Notes: generated by a model not told the origin, from the sequence alone. A DNA stretch of 64,000 bases from DATJGR01 sp963735085 (GCA_963735085.1 CAVTJP010000005.1:1736001-1800000), one strand, 5' to 3'. Positions 9,430-18,075 are shown, counted from the first letter of the stretch. A program made the numbers and translations.

Positions 9430-9810
9430 TTGCAGAGCTTGGGAAACGTCATCACGCGTTACCGTTTCGCTTATCTGATGACAACCAGCGACGAATCTGC
9501 GCCGCATGTGGTTCAGGTGGCCGCGGTGCTGCAAGGTCGCGACCTGGTTGTAAACGGCATCGGTCGCCGCACCCGCGTGAACGCGCTTGCACGACCAGCC
9601 GTCGGCTTGGTGTGGCCGCCGCAATCCGAAGCGGACTACTCGTTGATCGTCGACGGTCAGGCTGAAGCGGTTGGTGAATCGCTACGGATAACACCGACGC
9701 GAGCGGTGCTGCATCGGCCATCGCCGCCTTCCACGCCCAGTGTGCCAGGGATTTGTGGGTCCGATTGCGTGGAACTCGGCCTGACATCTGAGTCGATGCA
9801 GACGCGCTAA
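9430..9810 (+). CDS. Pyridoxamine-phosphate-oxidase-like (PPOX/F420) protein
   Basis: A 126-residue small split-barrel flavin/F420-binding protein. The conserved frame ITRYRFAYLMTTSDESAPHVVQV, then GRRTRVNALARPAVGLVWPP and DYSLIVDGQAE, matches small PPOX-family proteins, and the Cys-containing end (CGSDCVEL) is also family-typical. The best start is TTG 9430, preceded by an AAAGG-like site; an ATG at 9408 is out of frame. The catalytic role is unknown; relatives are flavin or deazaflavin reductases. It is not obviously in an operon. Confidence 0.7.
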   Translation: MQSLGNVITRYRFAYLMTTSDESAPHVVQVAAVLQGRDLVVNGIGRRTRVNALARPAVGLVWPPQSEADYSLIVDGQAEAVGESLRITPTRAVLHRPSPPSTPSVPGICGSDCVELGLTSESMQTR

Positions 9811-9926
9811 AGCGCGCGGTCGCTTCAACCAGGCGGCCCGTCACGTTGCAGCACGTCGCCGATTGTTGAAGGGCTCTCAACGAATTCAGCGGTATGCTCG
9901 CAGGCTCTGCAACGGAGCGCCGCGCC

Positions 9927-10766
9927 ATGTTCAAACGTACTTGTCATGTCTTCTTGTCCGCCGGACTCGTCGGCGTGTTGCTGTTTACCGGCGTTACTGC
10001 TGCAGCGCAATCGGGGCCGATCATCCCTTCAAGCGACACCGCGACGATGCTCAAGGAGGCTGTGGCGGGCAAATGGCGCTCCGACGCCAACAAGGCGCGC
10101 GACCAGTACCGCCATCCGGTTGAGACGCTGGCATTCTTCGGTATCGAGCCTGACATGACGGTAATCGAACTGTCCCCGGCTGGTGGCTGGTACACGGAGA
10201 TCCTGGCGCCGTTTCTGTACGCCCACGGGCATCTGATCGAGGCTGCTTCGCCCCCTCGCAGTACTGGTTCGAGCGAGTTCGAGCAGAAGCTAAAGGCCAA
10301 TCCGGCGGTATACGGCCACATCGAAAAGGTGATTCCGTTTGCGCCGCCCGCACAGGTAGATCTCGGATCGGGCAATTCTGCCGACATGGTGCTGACCTTC
10401 CGCAACACGCATGACTGGATGAACCAAAACCCGGAAACGCTGGCCAAGGTGTTCAAGGCGGCATTTGCGGTGCTGAAGCCCGGCGGCATTTTCGGCGTGG
10501 TCGAGCATCGTGCCAAGCCATTTGCGGTTGCGAAGATAAGCTCCAGGGACCTGCACCGGATCCCCGAAGACTACATGATCGACCTTGGCCTGAAGGCCGG
10601 GTTTCGGCTGGCGGGCGTGTCGGAGGTAAATCGCAATCCGAAAGATCCTGAGGATATCAACATTCACCGGTTGCCGCCGAATCTGACCGGGTCTGATTCC
10701 GAGCACGCGAAGATGAAGGCGATCGGTGAGTCGGACCGTATGACGTTGAAATTTGTCAAACCATAG
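9927..10766 (+). CDS. Exported class I SAM-methyltransferase-like protein
   Basis: A 279-residue protein from ATG 9927 (MFKRTC); an upstream in-frame ATG exists at 9894. Residues 1-28 form a clear signal peptide (hydrophobic SAGLVGVLLFTGVTA then AAAQ). The mature part resembles class I methyltransferases: MTVIELSPAGGWYTEILAPFL is a motif-I-like SAM loop, VLTFRNTHDW is motif-II-like, and AFAVLKPGGIFGVVEHR is the usual strand 5 region. The export signal on a SAM-type fold is odd because SAM is cytosolic. Homologues with signal peptides are known but of unclear function. Confidence 0.8.
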   Translation: MFKRTCHVFLSAGLVGVLLFTGVTAAAQSGPIIPSSDTATMLKEAVAGKWRSDANKARDQYRHPVETLAFFGIEPDMTVIELSPAGGWYTEILAPFLYAHGHLIEAASPPRSTGSSEFEQKLKANPAVYGHIEKVIPFAPPAQVDLGSGNSADMVLTFRNTHDWMNQNPETLAKVFKAAFAVLKPGGIFGVVEHRAKPFAVAKISSRDLHRIPEDYMIDLGLKAGFRLAGVSEVNRNPKDPEDINIHRLPPNLTGSDSEHAKMKAIGESDRMTLKFVKP

Positions 10767-10881
10767 CGGCGGCGCAGTCTTGCAGCTGTCGCGCATCGGG
10801 CGAGCCTTCGTCGCCATAGTGCAAGCGTGGATCTGGCGTCAGGGGTGGTTAGTGTGGTGCGAACGCCAGATCCCGCGGGCG

Positions 10882-11382
10882 CTAGCGCACGCCGTCGATG
10901 ATCTCAAGCATCTTCGGATTGTTCATGAGCGCTTCGATCTTGGGGTTGTTCAGCAACTCGGCGTAATTACCGGCCGCCATCGCCTTCGTGATTTCCGGAT
11001 CGGCTAGAACCGCCGCCACGTCCGGGTCGTTTTGTAGCGCCAGTACGCTCGCCAGTAATTTCGGGTCTTGCATGATCCGCGATTTGGTCGCGTCTAGCTC
11101 GCCCGCGGGTGAAGAACCAGGTGTGGACGATTCCGAAGGTGCTGCGCTCTTAGGTTCGCCATCCGAGTCGATGGAGCGGATCTCTTGTTTGCGCACATGG
11201 ACCGTACCGAGCGAATCGGTCTTGATGGTATAGACATCGTCTTGCAGCGACTGCACTTCGCCGCGAATTACAGTGCCGTCTCGGAGCACGACGGTCGCCG
11301 CGAATGATGCCCCGGAGAACGCCAACATGCCCGCCATCACGAATGCATGAGTGGCCGCCAGCCCGCGCGTGAAGCTGCGCAT
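10882..11382 (-). CDS. Exported protein with STI1-like NP repeats
   Basis: A 166-residue protein of unknown function. It has a signal peptide (residues 1-28, cleaved near SFA-A), a small beta domain (VVLRDGTVIRGEVQSLQDDVYTI), a Ser/Pro/Ala linker (about 80-98), and a helical C-terminus with repeated Asp/Asn-Pro motifs: QDPKL, QNDPDV, LADPEI, LNNPKI and MNNPKM. This spacing resembles STI1/heat-shock-binding DP motifs of Hsp70 co-chaperones. The resemblance is by eye and may be convergent. It is transcribed divergently from BVMO 2. Confidence 0.7.
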   Translation of the reverse strand: MRSFTRGLAATHAFVMAGMLAFSGASFAATVVLRDGTVIRGEVQSLQDDVYTIKTDSLGTVHVRKQEIRSIDSDGEPKSAAPSESSTPGSSPAGELDATKSRIMQDPKLLASVLALQNDPDVAAVLADPEITKAMAAGNYAELLNNPKIEALMNNPKMLEIIDGVR

Positions 11383-11593
11383 TACGGTCTACCAGTTGTA
11401 AGTTCGCCGAGCGTACATCAGATCGCGTTGGAACGCGTGTGGGCTCGGGTCTATGAGACGACCCTCCGAGGACTGCTACCGGACTCGCCTACACTATCCG
11501 AAATGATGCCCGCTCGTTATTCTCAAACCAAATGGCCGATGGTGCGTGCGAAATTGCGCGCGCCCATAAAACCTAGTTGGAGTCGCCTCTGCA

Positions 11594-13291
11594 ATGTCTG
11601 ATCGTTTTGATGTCATCGTCGTCGGCGCCGGGTTTGCTGGTATGTACGCGCTCTATCGGCTGCGCAAACAGGGTTTGAGTGTGCTGGTTCTGGAGGCCGG
11701 GTCGGACGTGGGCGGAACCTGGTACTGGAATCGCTATCCGGGTGCACGCTGCGATGTGCCAAGTCTGGAGTATTCGTACAGTTTCTCCGAGGATTTGGAA
11801 CAGGAGTGGGACTGGCCCGAAGTGTTCTCGGCGCAGCCGGACATTCTGCGCTACGCCAACCATGTTGCGGACCGATTCGATCTTCGCAAGGATATCCGCT
11901 TCGACACCCGCGCGAGCTCCGTCGATTACCTCGACGCCGACAATCGATGGCGCGTGACCAGCGAGCGAGGTGAGTCGTTCGAGGCGCAGTTTTGCGTGAT
12001 GGCGACCGGCTGCCTGTCGGTGCCAAACAAGCCAACGCTGCCGGGTGCCGATAATTTCCGGGGGCCGGTTCTGCACACCGGTCTGTGGCCGAAAGAATCG
12101 GTTGACCTGAGCGGCAAAAGCGTCGGCATCATCGGGACAGGTTCATCCGGCGTACAGGCGATTCCGGAACTCGCGAAGCAAGCAAAGCACCTCACGGTGT
12201 TCCAGCGCACACCCGTGTACACCGTACCCGCCAACCGCAAGCGCATGCGCGCAGCGGTGCAACAGGACTTTCGCGATCATTACCGCGAGATCAGGCAGAT
12301 GCAGCAACGCAATGCTGGCGGGGTGTCGAACTTTCGTCCGTTTCGAAGTCTGCGGCCGAAGGACGAGGTAGCGGCAGCGGCTGCACGAATCGTTGCGCGC
12401 GAACCGATCGAGACGGACGTGCTCGACGCTGCGCCGAATATCGACGTTCGGCCCAACGAGATTCTTAAGCTCGGACCAGAAGAGCGTGTGAAGCTAGTCG
12501 CCGAACGCGGGTTGGGCGTTCTGTTGACGTTTCGAGACGTGTACACCGATCCGCAGGCGAACGAGATTGCGAACGAGACTTACCGCGACACCGTACGTTC
12601 GTTGGTCGCAGACCCTTCGGTCGCCGAACGCTTGTTGCCGAAAACGTATGGTCTGGGGTGCAAGCGTCAGGTGTTGGACCGGGACTTCTACGACACTTTC
12701 AATCGCGACAACGTGACGCTGGTGGACTTGGCCGAATCACCGATCGAGACGGTAACCGCAACCGGTATTCGGACGCGTGATGCGTGCTATGACCTCGATG
12801 TGCTGATCTATGCGACGGGTTTCGACGCGATGACCGGGGCGCTGTTGAGAGCGCACATACGTGGTCGCGGTGGTCAAATGCTCTCCGAGAAATGGAGTCA
12901 TGGCCCGATCGCGTACCTCGGTCTGCAAATGCAGGGCTTTCCGAATCTTTTTACCGTCACCGGTCCCGGGAGTCCTTCGGTACTGTGCAACATGCTGGTG
13001 GCGATCGAACAACACGTGAACTGGATCGCCGACTGCATCGACTACCTGCGGCGCAACGACCTGCACGAGATTGAACCGACTGCTGAGGCTGAACTCGACT
13101 GGATCGCACACGTCAACGAAGTTGCGGAGGGTACGATGTACACCGCTCCAAGCTGTAACTCCTGGTATCTCGGAGCGAACGTTCCAGGCAAGCCGAGAAT
13201 TTTCATGCCTTACGTGGGTGGATATCCGAAATACCGGGAGCGCTGCGAGCAAGTAGCAGAGAACGGCTATAAGGGGTTTCGGGTGCGCTGA
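11594..13291 (+). CDS. Baeyer-Villiger monooxygenase 2 (cyclohexanone MO-like)
   Basis: A 565-residue type I BVMO. The FAD motif GAGFAG is at residues 11-16, the segment GGTWYWNRYPGARCD at 40-54, the fingerprint FRGPVLHTGLWP at 155-166, and the second nucleotide motif GTGSSG at 181-186. It lacks the long N-terminus of BVMO 1 and fits the short cyclohexanone/phenylacetone monooxygenase group. C-terminal NSWYLGANVPGKPR and FMPYVGG are also conserved there. It converts a ketone to an ester or lactone with NADPH and oxygen; the substrate is unknown. A broken hydrolase follows, which might once have acted on the product. Confidence 0.9.
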   Translation: MSDRFDVIVVGAGFAGMYALYRLRKQGLSVLVLEAGSDVGGTWYWNRYPGARCDVPSLEYSYSFSEDLEQEWDWPEVFSAQPDILRYANHVADRFDLRKDIRFDTRASSVDYLDADNRWRVTSERGESFEAQFCVMATGCLSVPNKPTLPGADNFRGPVLHTGLWPKESVDLSGKSVGIIGTGSSGVQAIPELAKQAKHLTVFQRTPVYTVPANRKRMRAAVQQDFRDHYREIRQMQQRNAGGVSNFRPFRSLRPKDEVAAAAARIVAREPIETDVLDAAPNIDVRPNEILKLGPEERVKLVAERGLGVLLTFRDVYTDPQANEIANETYRDTVRSLVADPSVAERLLPKTYGLGCKRQVLDRDFYDTFNRDNVTLVDLAESPIETVTATGIRTRDACYDLDVLIYATGFDAMTGALLRAHIRGRGGQMLSEKWSHGPIAYLGLQMQGFPNLFTVTGPGSPSVLCNMLVAIEQHVNWIADCIDYLRRNDLHEIEPTAEAELDWIAHVNEVAEGTMYTAPSCNSWYLGANVPGKPRIFMPYVGGYPKYRERCEQVAENGYKGFRVR

Positions 13292-13385
13292 CAGCCTATT
13301 CGACGGGGTCAGAGCTGCTGGCCTTTGCGACGCCTGACTCAGTGCGAATCGAGAGGCCGGACAGTTTTCACGGGAGGAACAAAAC

Positions 13386-14086
13386 ATGGCCGTTCAATCC
13401 GAAGACGTGATCCGCCTCTGGCCCGAAGGCCACCCTGCAAGCTGGACGGGGTTGGCCCCGAGATCGAATTCCGCGGCCCCGTCGGAACCGTCGGTGACGC
13501 ATCGATGCTGCGCAATGTGTCGGAACCGACGCTGACGGTGTTCCCGCCCGCAATTGATGTGACGCGCAAAGGACGCAAAGCAGCGCGCGCGATGAGCGAC
13601 ATTGTGCCTTACGAGTCGATCCGCGAAGCGCGCGCAGCCGCGGCCGATGACGGACGCCGCGCGGTCGCGATCGTTCGCGAGGGAGCGAAGCGTTGGGACA
13701 TCGATCCCTCCAAGGTCGGCATCATCGGATTCTCGGCCGGTGCGTTTCTCGTGGTTGATGTTGCACTCGATCCCCGCGCGTCACCGCTGGCCTTTGTCGC
13801 GGCAATCTATGGCGGCGAGACGCTCGGACGGCCGGTACCCGCGGACGCACCGCCGCTGTTCACCTGCATCGCACAAGATGATGTTCTGATGCACCGCGTG
13901 GTCGAGCGGCTCTATTCCGACTGGACCGACGCCGAACGTTCAGCCGAACTGCATATCTACCGGCGCGGTGACCACGGGTTTGGCATGGCGCGGCAGGGAA
14001 TGCCATCAGACCGTTGGATCGATCAATTCCGCGACTGGCTCGCCGACCTGGGATTCGCATTGCCGGTCGCGGTAACGATTCTGTGA
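13386..14086 (+). pseudogene. Degraded alpha/beta hydrolase (frameshift and internal deletion)
   Basis: The reading begins at ATG 13386 (MAVQSEDVIRLWPEGHPASWTG). It then needs a shift of one base near 13452-13458 to continue as GPEIEFRGPVGTVGDASMLRNVSEPTLTVF in the frame that ends at 14086. After about 13550 the expected oxyanion-hole segment (a GGG-type motif and about 70 residues) is missing, so LTVF runs almost directly into AMSDIV. The nucleophile region GFSAG and the HGFGM histidine region survive. It is most like xylan-esterase/dienelactone-hydrolase-type proteins. The missing block is judged from family memory; the frame shift is seen directly. Confidence 0.75.
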
Positions 14087-14112
14087 ATGGGCCCAAGTGA
14101 TTGATTTCTTGT

Positions 14113-14136
14113 TGGCCAGGGGCAGAATTGAACTGC
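14113..14136 (-). repeat. 24-nt fragment of tRNA-Phe 3' end (att-like scar)
   Basis: This 24-nt stretch is identical to the 3' part of the tRNA-Phe gene at 21452-21527 (acceptor 3' strand and part of the T-arm), in the same orientation. Weaker similarity extends to the left (TGATT then a CTTG-like run). It sits directly after the hydrolase pseudogene. It is probably the outermost remnant of a site-specific integration into tRNA-Phe. Confidence 0.7.
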
Positions 14137-14239
14137 GAGGGCTCGGCCGAAAGGCAGTCTTGCAGAGCGCTGCATGGCGCTGTGACCGCCGCAGCCTGTT
14201 AGTCTTCAGGGGTCGACCGCTGTACGCAGGAGGATAAGC

Positions 14240-15217
14240 ATGTCGCGTTTGAGCTATCAGATTCCGAACTTCACCTATCCCGACACGCGCCCCGAGGAGA
14301 TCTTCGACAAAGTCGTCGCCCAGGCGAAGGCCGCTGAGGCTGCGGGCTTTGATCGGGTGATGGTGATGGACCATTTCTATCAGCTGCCAATGTTGGGGGC
14401 GCTGGATGAGCCGATGTTCGAGTGCTACACGCTGCTCTCGGCGTTAGCTCAGCATACGAAGGACGTCCGCCTGTCCGCGCTGGTGACCGGTAACACCTAT
14501 CGTAATCCCGCACTGCTCGCGAAGACGATTACGACCTTGGACCACGTCTCTCACGGCCGCGCCACACTCGGCATCGGCGCTGGCTGGTTCGAGCAAGAAC
14601 ACGCGGCCTATGGCTTCGAGTTCGGTACCTTCGGTGAGCGCTTCCGAAAGCTCGATGAGGCGCTGTCGATCATCGTCCCGATGCTCAACGGTGAGCGGCC
14701 GACGGTGAAAGGCAAGTTCTATACGGTAGTGGACGCGATCAATTCACCTGCGCCGGTCACACCGATTCCGCTCATGATTGGCGGCCAGGGCGAAAAAAAG
14801 ACGCTGCGACTGGTCGCGAAGTATGCGGATGAGTCGAATCTCACTGGCGAGGTGAAGGACATTCCGAGAAAGCTCGAGGCATTAGCGAAGCATTGTGAGG
14901 ACCTCGGCCGCGATCGCGCTGAGGTTTCGGTGACCAAAATGCTGATGATTGCAGTGGCGCCGACGATGGAAAAGGCGCATGCCGACCTCAACGCGATGGC
15001 CGTTGCCAAGGGCTGGAATAGCGACGTCGTCGCAATGGCGCGGCAGTTGCTCATCTTCGGCGATCCGGACACGGTCGGAGAGCAGATCGCGAACGCAATG
15101 AGCTACGGGATCGACGGGGTCGCGCTCAATCTCCCTGCGAACGGCCACGACCTCGAGCGCATCGGCTTGCTCGGGGAGATCGCGCAGAAGGTCATTGCGG
15201 CTTCTGGCCGGAACTGA
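14240..15217 (+). CDS. LLM class F420-dependent oxidoreductase 1
   Basis: A 325-residue luciferase-like (TIM-barrel) oxidoreductase with a strong AGGAGG ribosome site just before ATG 14240. Family features are AAGFDRVMVMDHF near the N-terminus, VRLSALVTGNTYRNPALLAKTITTLDHVSHGRATLGIGAGW, and PLMIGGQGEKKTL. Such enzymes use F420H2 or FMNH2 to reduce or oxygenate small organic substrates; the actual substrate is unknown. It is intact but lies inside the decayed island between the first and second tRNA-Phe fragments, so it may be cargo. Confidence 0.85.
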   Translation: MSRLSYQIPNFTYPDTRPEEIFDKVVAQAKAAEAAGFDRVMVMDHFYQLPMLGALDEPMFECYTLLSALAQHTKDVRLSALVTGNTYRNPALLAKTITTLDHVSHGRATLGIGAGWFEQEHAAYGFEFGTFGERFRKLDEALSIIVPMLNGERPTVKGKFYTVVDAINSPAPVTPIPLMIGGQGEKKTLRLVAKYADESNLTGEVKDIPRKLEALAKHCEDLGRDRAEVSVTKMLMIAVAPTMEKAHADLNAMAVAKGWNSDVVAMARQLLIFGDPDTVGEQIANAMSYGIDGVALNLPANGHDLERIGLLGEIAQKVIAASGRN

Positions 15218-15326
15218 ACGGTGTGGCTATTCTTTCGGTCCTGTCGAAGCCGCCATTGATCGAAGTCGGTAGTGACATAGCGATATCGGCGAGATCCTTG
15301 CACGATGAAACCCAAAAGAGACTCTC

Positions 15327-15545
15327 ATGCGGAATCTCAATTAGGATAACCTCACGGAGGCGGTGATCGCCCGTTTTGCGCAGACGCCCGAGGCTGTCGA
15401 TGCTGACGATTGCGATGAACAACGACAAACCTGCCGGTTGCACTCAGAGCACGGTACTCGGTCCGTTCTATGTCGAAGGTGCACCCGAGTACGAACACGG
15501 CGCCGATGGTTCGAACGGCGCGCCAGGCGAACCGAAATTCGTTGG
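15327..15545 (+). pseudogene. Intradiol ring-cleavage dioxygenase remnant
   Basis: The beginning MRNLN-stop-DNLTEAVIARFAQTPEA is recognisable in one frame from ATG 15327, with TAG at 15342-15344 where relatives have Glu. The sequence then jumps, in another frame, to LSMLTIAMNNDKPAGCTQSTVLGPFYVEGAPEY, about 50-60 residues later in the family. It runs into HGADGSNGAPGEP and stops being dioxygenase near 15545, where a kinase-like gene begins. This is the N-terminal half of a catechol/hydroxyquinol 1,2-dioxygenase. The iron-ligand Tyr/His region is absent, so it cannot be functional. The stop and frame change are seen directly; the deletion is inferred. Confidence 0.75.
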
Positions 15546-16244
15546 GCAGGTCACGGCGCTGGCGGAGTCGCCAACGAGGTATGGAGCGTGCGCGTCAACG
15601 GACACGTTGCGGTCGGTCGTCTCGGCACCAGGAGCGACGCTGATCTCGCGTGGGAGACCGAGCTCCTCCAACACCTGGACCGTGAAGGTCTGAGCGTGCC
15701 GGTGCCGATCCCGACTACGGACGGTCGGCTGTTCGCAGACGGTATGGTGGTGATGACCTACGTGGAAGGCGGACCGCCCGAGACGGAGGCCGACTGGTGT
15801 CGCGTGGCGGACACGCTTCGCCAGTTGCATCGGTTGACCCAGGGTTGGCCGCAGCGCCCGGGCTGGTGATCGTCGATAGACCTCCTGCAGGCCGAGACCG
15901 GCACGAAGATCGACCTGGGCGCGATGCCGCCTGAGGGCGTTGCTCGATGCCGAGCAGCGTGGGCGCGGCTCGTCGGACGGCTGACCTGCGTCGTCCACGG
16001 CGACCCCAACCCGCGCAACATCCGCATGAACGCAGATCGGGTGGCGCTGATTGACTGGGACGAGTCGCACGTCGACGTCCCCGACCTCGACCTGGTGCTG
16101 CCCCACAACGCCGCCGGCCTGGACGACGGCGCGCGCGACATCGCAGCGCAAGCGTCGGCCGCATGGGGAGCCGCCGTCTGCTGGGACCCCAGCGGGACCG
16201 ACGACTTCGCAGTCAAACGGCTCGCCGAAGTTCGAACGGTCTGA
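15546..16244 (+). pseudogene. APH-family phosphotransferase with in-frame stop
   Basis: From about 15546 one frame reads RWAGHGAGGVANEVWSVRVNG, LAWETELLQHLDREGL and MVVMTYVEGGPP, an aminoglycoside/choline-kinase-like N-lobe. An in-frame TGA at 15867-15869 interrupts it after PQRPGW. The same frame continues with SSIDLLQAETGTKIDLGAMPPEGV and the catalytic CVVHGDPNPRNI and LIDWDESH motifs, ending at 16244. A single base change (for example CGA to TGA) would explain the break. The 5' end is fused to the dioxygenase remnant and no original start is seen. Unless read through, it is inactive. Relatives phosphorylate small molecules; resistance should not be assumed. Confidence 0.75.
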
Positions 16245-16302
16245 GCAGAGGCAGCGCGTACCTGTTGACGGCACGTCGCAACCGACCACGTCAAACGGGC
16301 AA

Positions 16303-16323
16303 TTGGTGCGATTTGGGCACCAA
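16303..16323 (+). repeat. TTGGTGC/GCACCAA inverted repeat, copy 1
   Basis: Seven-base arms TTGGTGC and GCACCAA are separated by seven bases. The same pair with the same spacing recurs at 18076-18096, next to a tRNA-Phe fragment. It could be a protein-binding site such as a recombinase arm site; this is inference. Confidence 0.5.
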
Positions 16324-16402
16324 CCTGGATCGGGCACGTTTGGTCTCAGGCACAGCGCGAGGGTCGCAAATGCGAAAGCAACCGGAGCGAGCGAGAACGA
16401 AC

Positions 16403-16700
16403 ATGAGTCAGCCTGTTTCGACATACATTTTCACGTCGATCACCAGTGGCGTCTTCGGCGCGGCGTTGGTGCTCGGTATGGCTATCGGTGGTGCCGCGCT
16501 GGCCGGACAGGACGGGTCAGTTGCGATGCGGACGGTTGGAATTCGAATACGGCAATACCGACCTCGAATTTGTGAATACCATCGAGGTCAACATTCTCGA
16601 CGCCACGCCGCCAACGACGTCGATCTGCGGCGTGCGCGTCGAGAACGGCACGGTGTCGGACTGCGCATCCGTTCTCCGGTCGAGAGATTCGGTCGCTAAG
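16403..16700 (+). pseudogene. Possible frameshifted hypothetical exported protein
   Basis: From ATG 16403 a frame encodes MSQPVSTYIFTS and a hydrophobic, Gly/Ala-rich segment ending AALAGQDGS, like a signal anchor. It then becomes Arg-rich and unlikely. A neighbouring frame continues sensibly with LEFEYGNTDLEFVNTIEVNILDATPP and GVRVENGTVSDC, suggesting a frame shift near 16530-16550. I do not recognise the family. Weak call. Confidence 0.3.
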
Positions 16701-16867
16701 ACGGTGAGATGTCGGAATTCACGCGCTCAGGCGAGAGAGGTTGCCCTTCTGCGTTCCGAGGAGGTCTGCGATCTGTGGTGGCCTAAGCCAGACCAAATTG
16801 CGTGGCACTCACCGAGTTCGACGACGCTTCGAGATGGTGATGAGTGCCTCTAATGAGTGGCCTGATA

Positions 16868-17524
16868 TCACGTCGCGGCTCTCATCGCCGCCACGCTGGC
16901 GGCCCAGGCCTTGGTGTCCGGGCACGCGTCCATGGCGCGCTTGTAGCTATCGCGCGCGACCGTGCGGGCGATATAGGCCTGCTCTGCTTCGCCAAACGGG
17001 TAGTCCACGGTCCGTGAGGCGAATTCCAGGGCGTAAGTCACTGCAATATCGGCCGCCGTGAACGTCTCGCCGGCCATGTATGGCGCGCGGGCAAGCTGGC
17101 GCGTTACCAGCCGCAGGCGGCTTTCGAATATCTCCATCGCCTTGCGCGCGCCCCAGTTGTTCTTGTCCGGCTCGGGCGCCAGATTGCGGCTGACGACAAC
17201 GATATACATCGACATTGCAAGACCGGCTTCGCCGAGATGCAGGAATTGCTGGTAAAGCGGGAACGCGGAATCCTGCGGGGCGGGCGCGAGTAGCGTTGGT
17301 CCGTAACGGGCCATCAGGTATTCCATGATGGCGATCGACTCGACCATGACGGCGTCGCCGTCCTGGAGCGCTGGAATGAATCCCGACGGGTTGATGGCCA
17401 GGAACTCAGAGTCGTTTTTGACGCCGGCGAGCAGGTCTACCGGTCTCAGCCGATAGGGAAGTCCCATCTCCTCCAGCAGCCAGACGACCCGGAAGCCACG
17501 CCCTGTTCCCCAAACGGTGATCAT
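16868..17524 (-). CDS. Glutathione S-transferase family protein
   Basis: A 218-residue GST from ATG 17524 (MITVWGTG); an upstream in-frame start would add ten residues. The thioredoxin-like N-domain includes the G-site INPSGFIPALQDGDAVMVESIAI (cis-Pro and Glu-Ser contacts to glutathione). The helical C-domain carries the conserved GETFTAADIAVTYAL N-capping region. It probably conjugates or isomerises electrophilic intermediates of aromatic or cyclic compound breakdown. It is intact inside the island, on the opposite strand to the surrounding pseudogenes. Confidence 0.85.
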   Translation of the reverse strand: MITVWGTGRGFRVVWLLEEMGLPYRLRPVDLLAGVKNDSEFLAINPSGFIPALQDGDAVMVESIAIMEYLMARYGPTLLAPAPQDSAFPLYQQFLHLGEAGLAMSMYIVVVSRNLAPEPDKNNWGARKAMEIFESRLRLVTRQLARAPYMAGETFTAADIAVTYALEFASRTVDYPFGEAEQAYIARTVARDSYKRAMDACPDTKAWAASVAAMRAAT

Positions 17525-17733
17525 CTTTTCAACACCCGAATTGGCGCGTCTCAACGCTCTCTACAGAATGACGAACGGGAGTGGCGAAAATCGACGATCT
17601 CCGGTTCTGCTCGCCGCGGCCGTGCTAAACGATATCTGTGAAGAGCCGTGAATTCAAACGGACGGCTCGCTGATTTGAGTCAGTGAATCGCGCCGGGACT
17701 TTCGGAGCCTCCAACTCTTGAGAGGATGGAGCG

Positions 17734-18000
17734 ATGAACAAGACGTACCTCCAAGTGGTCCGGAAAATGAGGGGGGTTACAGAACGCCACGCTCAACCCT
17801 GACGTTGTCCGCCACATAGACAACCTGTTCCGCAGACGAGTTGAGCGATCGCCTCAGAGCTACGCGAGGGGGCCTCAGCGATTGCGTTGGACGAGATGCG
17901 GCGCGACACGGCACTCGCGCGACCGAACGACGACGGAAATGGTCAATTTAATCGTGCGTACCTCGGCGAATTCGAACCGAGGATCAAGGCTATGCGCTAA
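17734..18000 (+). pseudogene. Frameshifted small hypothetical gene
   Basis: ATG 17734 (MNKTYLQVVRKM), preceded by a GGATGGAGCG stretch, soon ends in a stop. A second frame gives SADELSDRLRATR. After the G run near 17868-17873 a third frame gives EGASAIALDEMRRDTALARP, then GQFNRAYLGEFEPRIKAMR and a stop at 18000. The pieces look like one short protein broken twice. The family is not recognised. It lies between the GST gene and the second tRNA-Phe fragment. Confidence 0.35.
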
Positions 18001-18075
18001 TCTGAACTATCTATTCGTTTCGTCGCTAGTCGGGCCGCCCTTGTGCTGAAGCTAGAAGGCCCGTACCAATGCCAA

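Noticed and set aside
13325..14086. One intact 253-residue hydrolase
   Set aside because: Its first 40 residues are Arg-rich and unlike the family. The true N-terminus is in another frame from 13386, so it is treated as a pseudogene.
15363..15869. A 168-residue protein as an intact gene
   Set aside because: Its first half is dioxygenase remnant read in varying frames; its second half is a kinase N-lobe cut by an in-frame stop.
15546..16244. A working aminoglycoside-resistance gene
   Set aside because: It has no proper start and an internal stop, and APH-like folds have many non-resistance roles.
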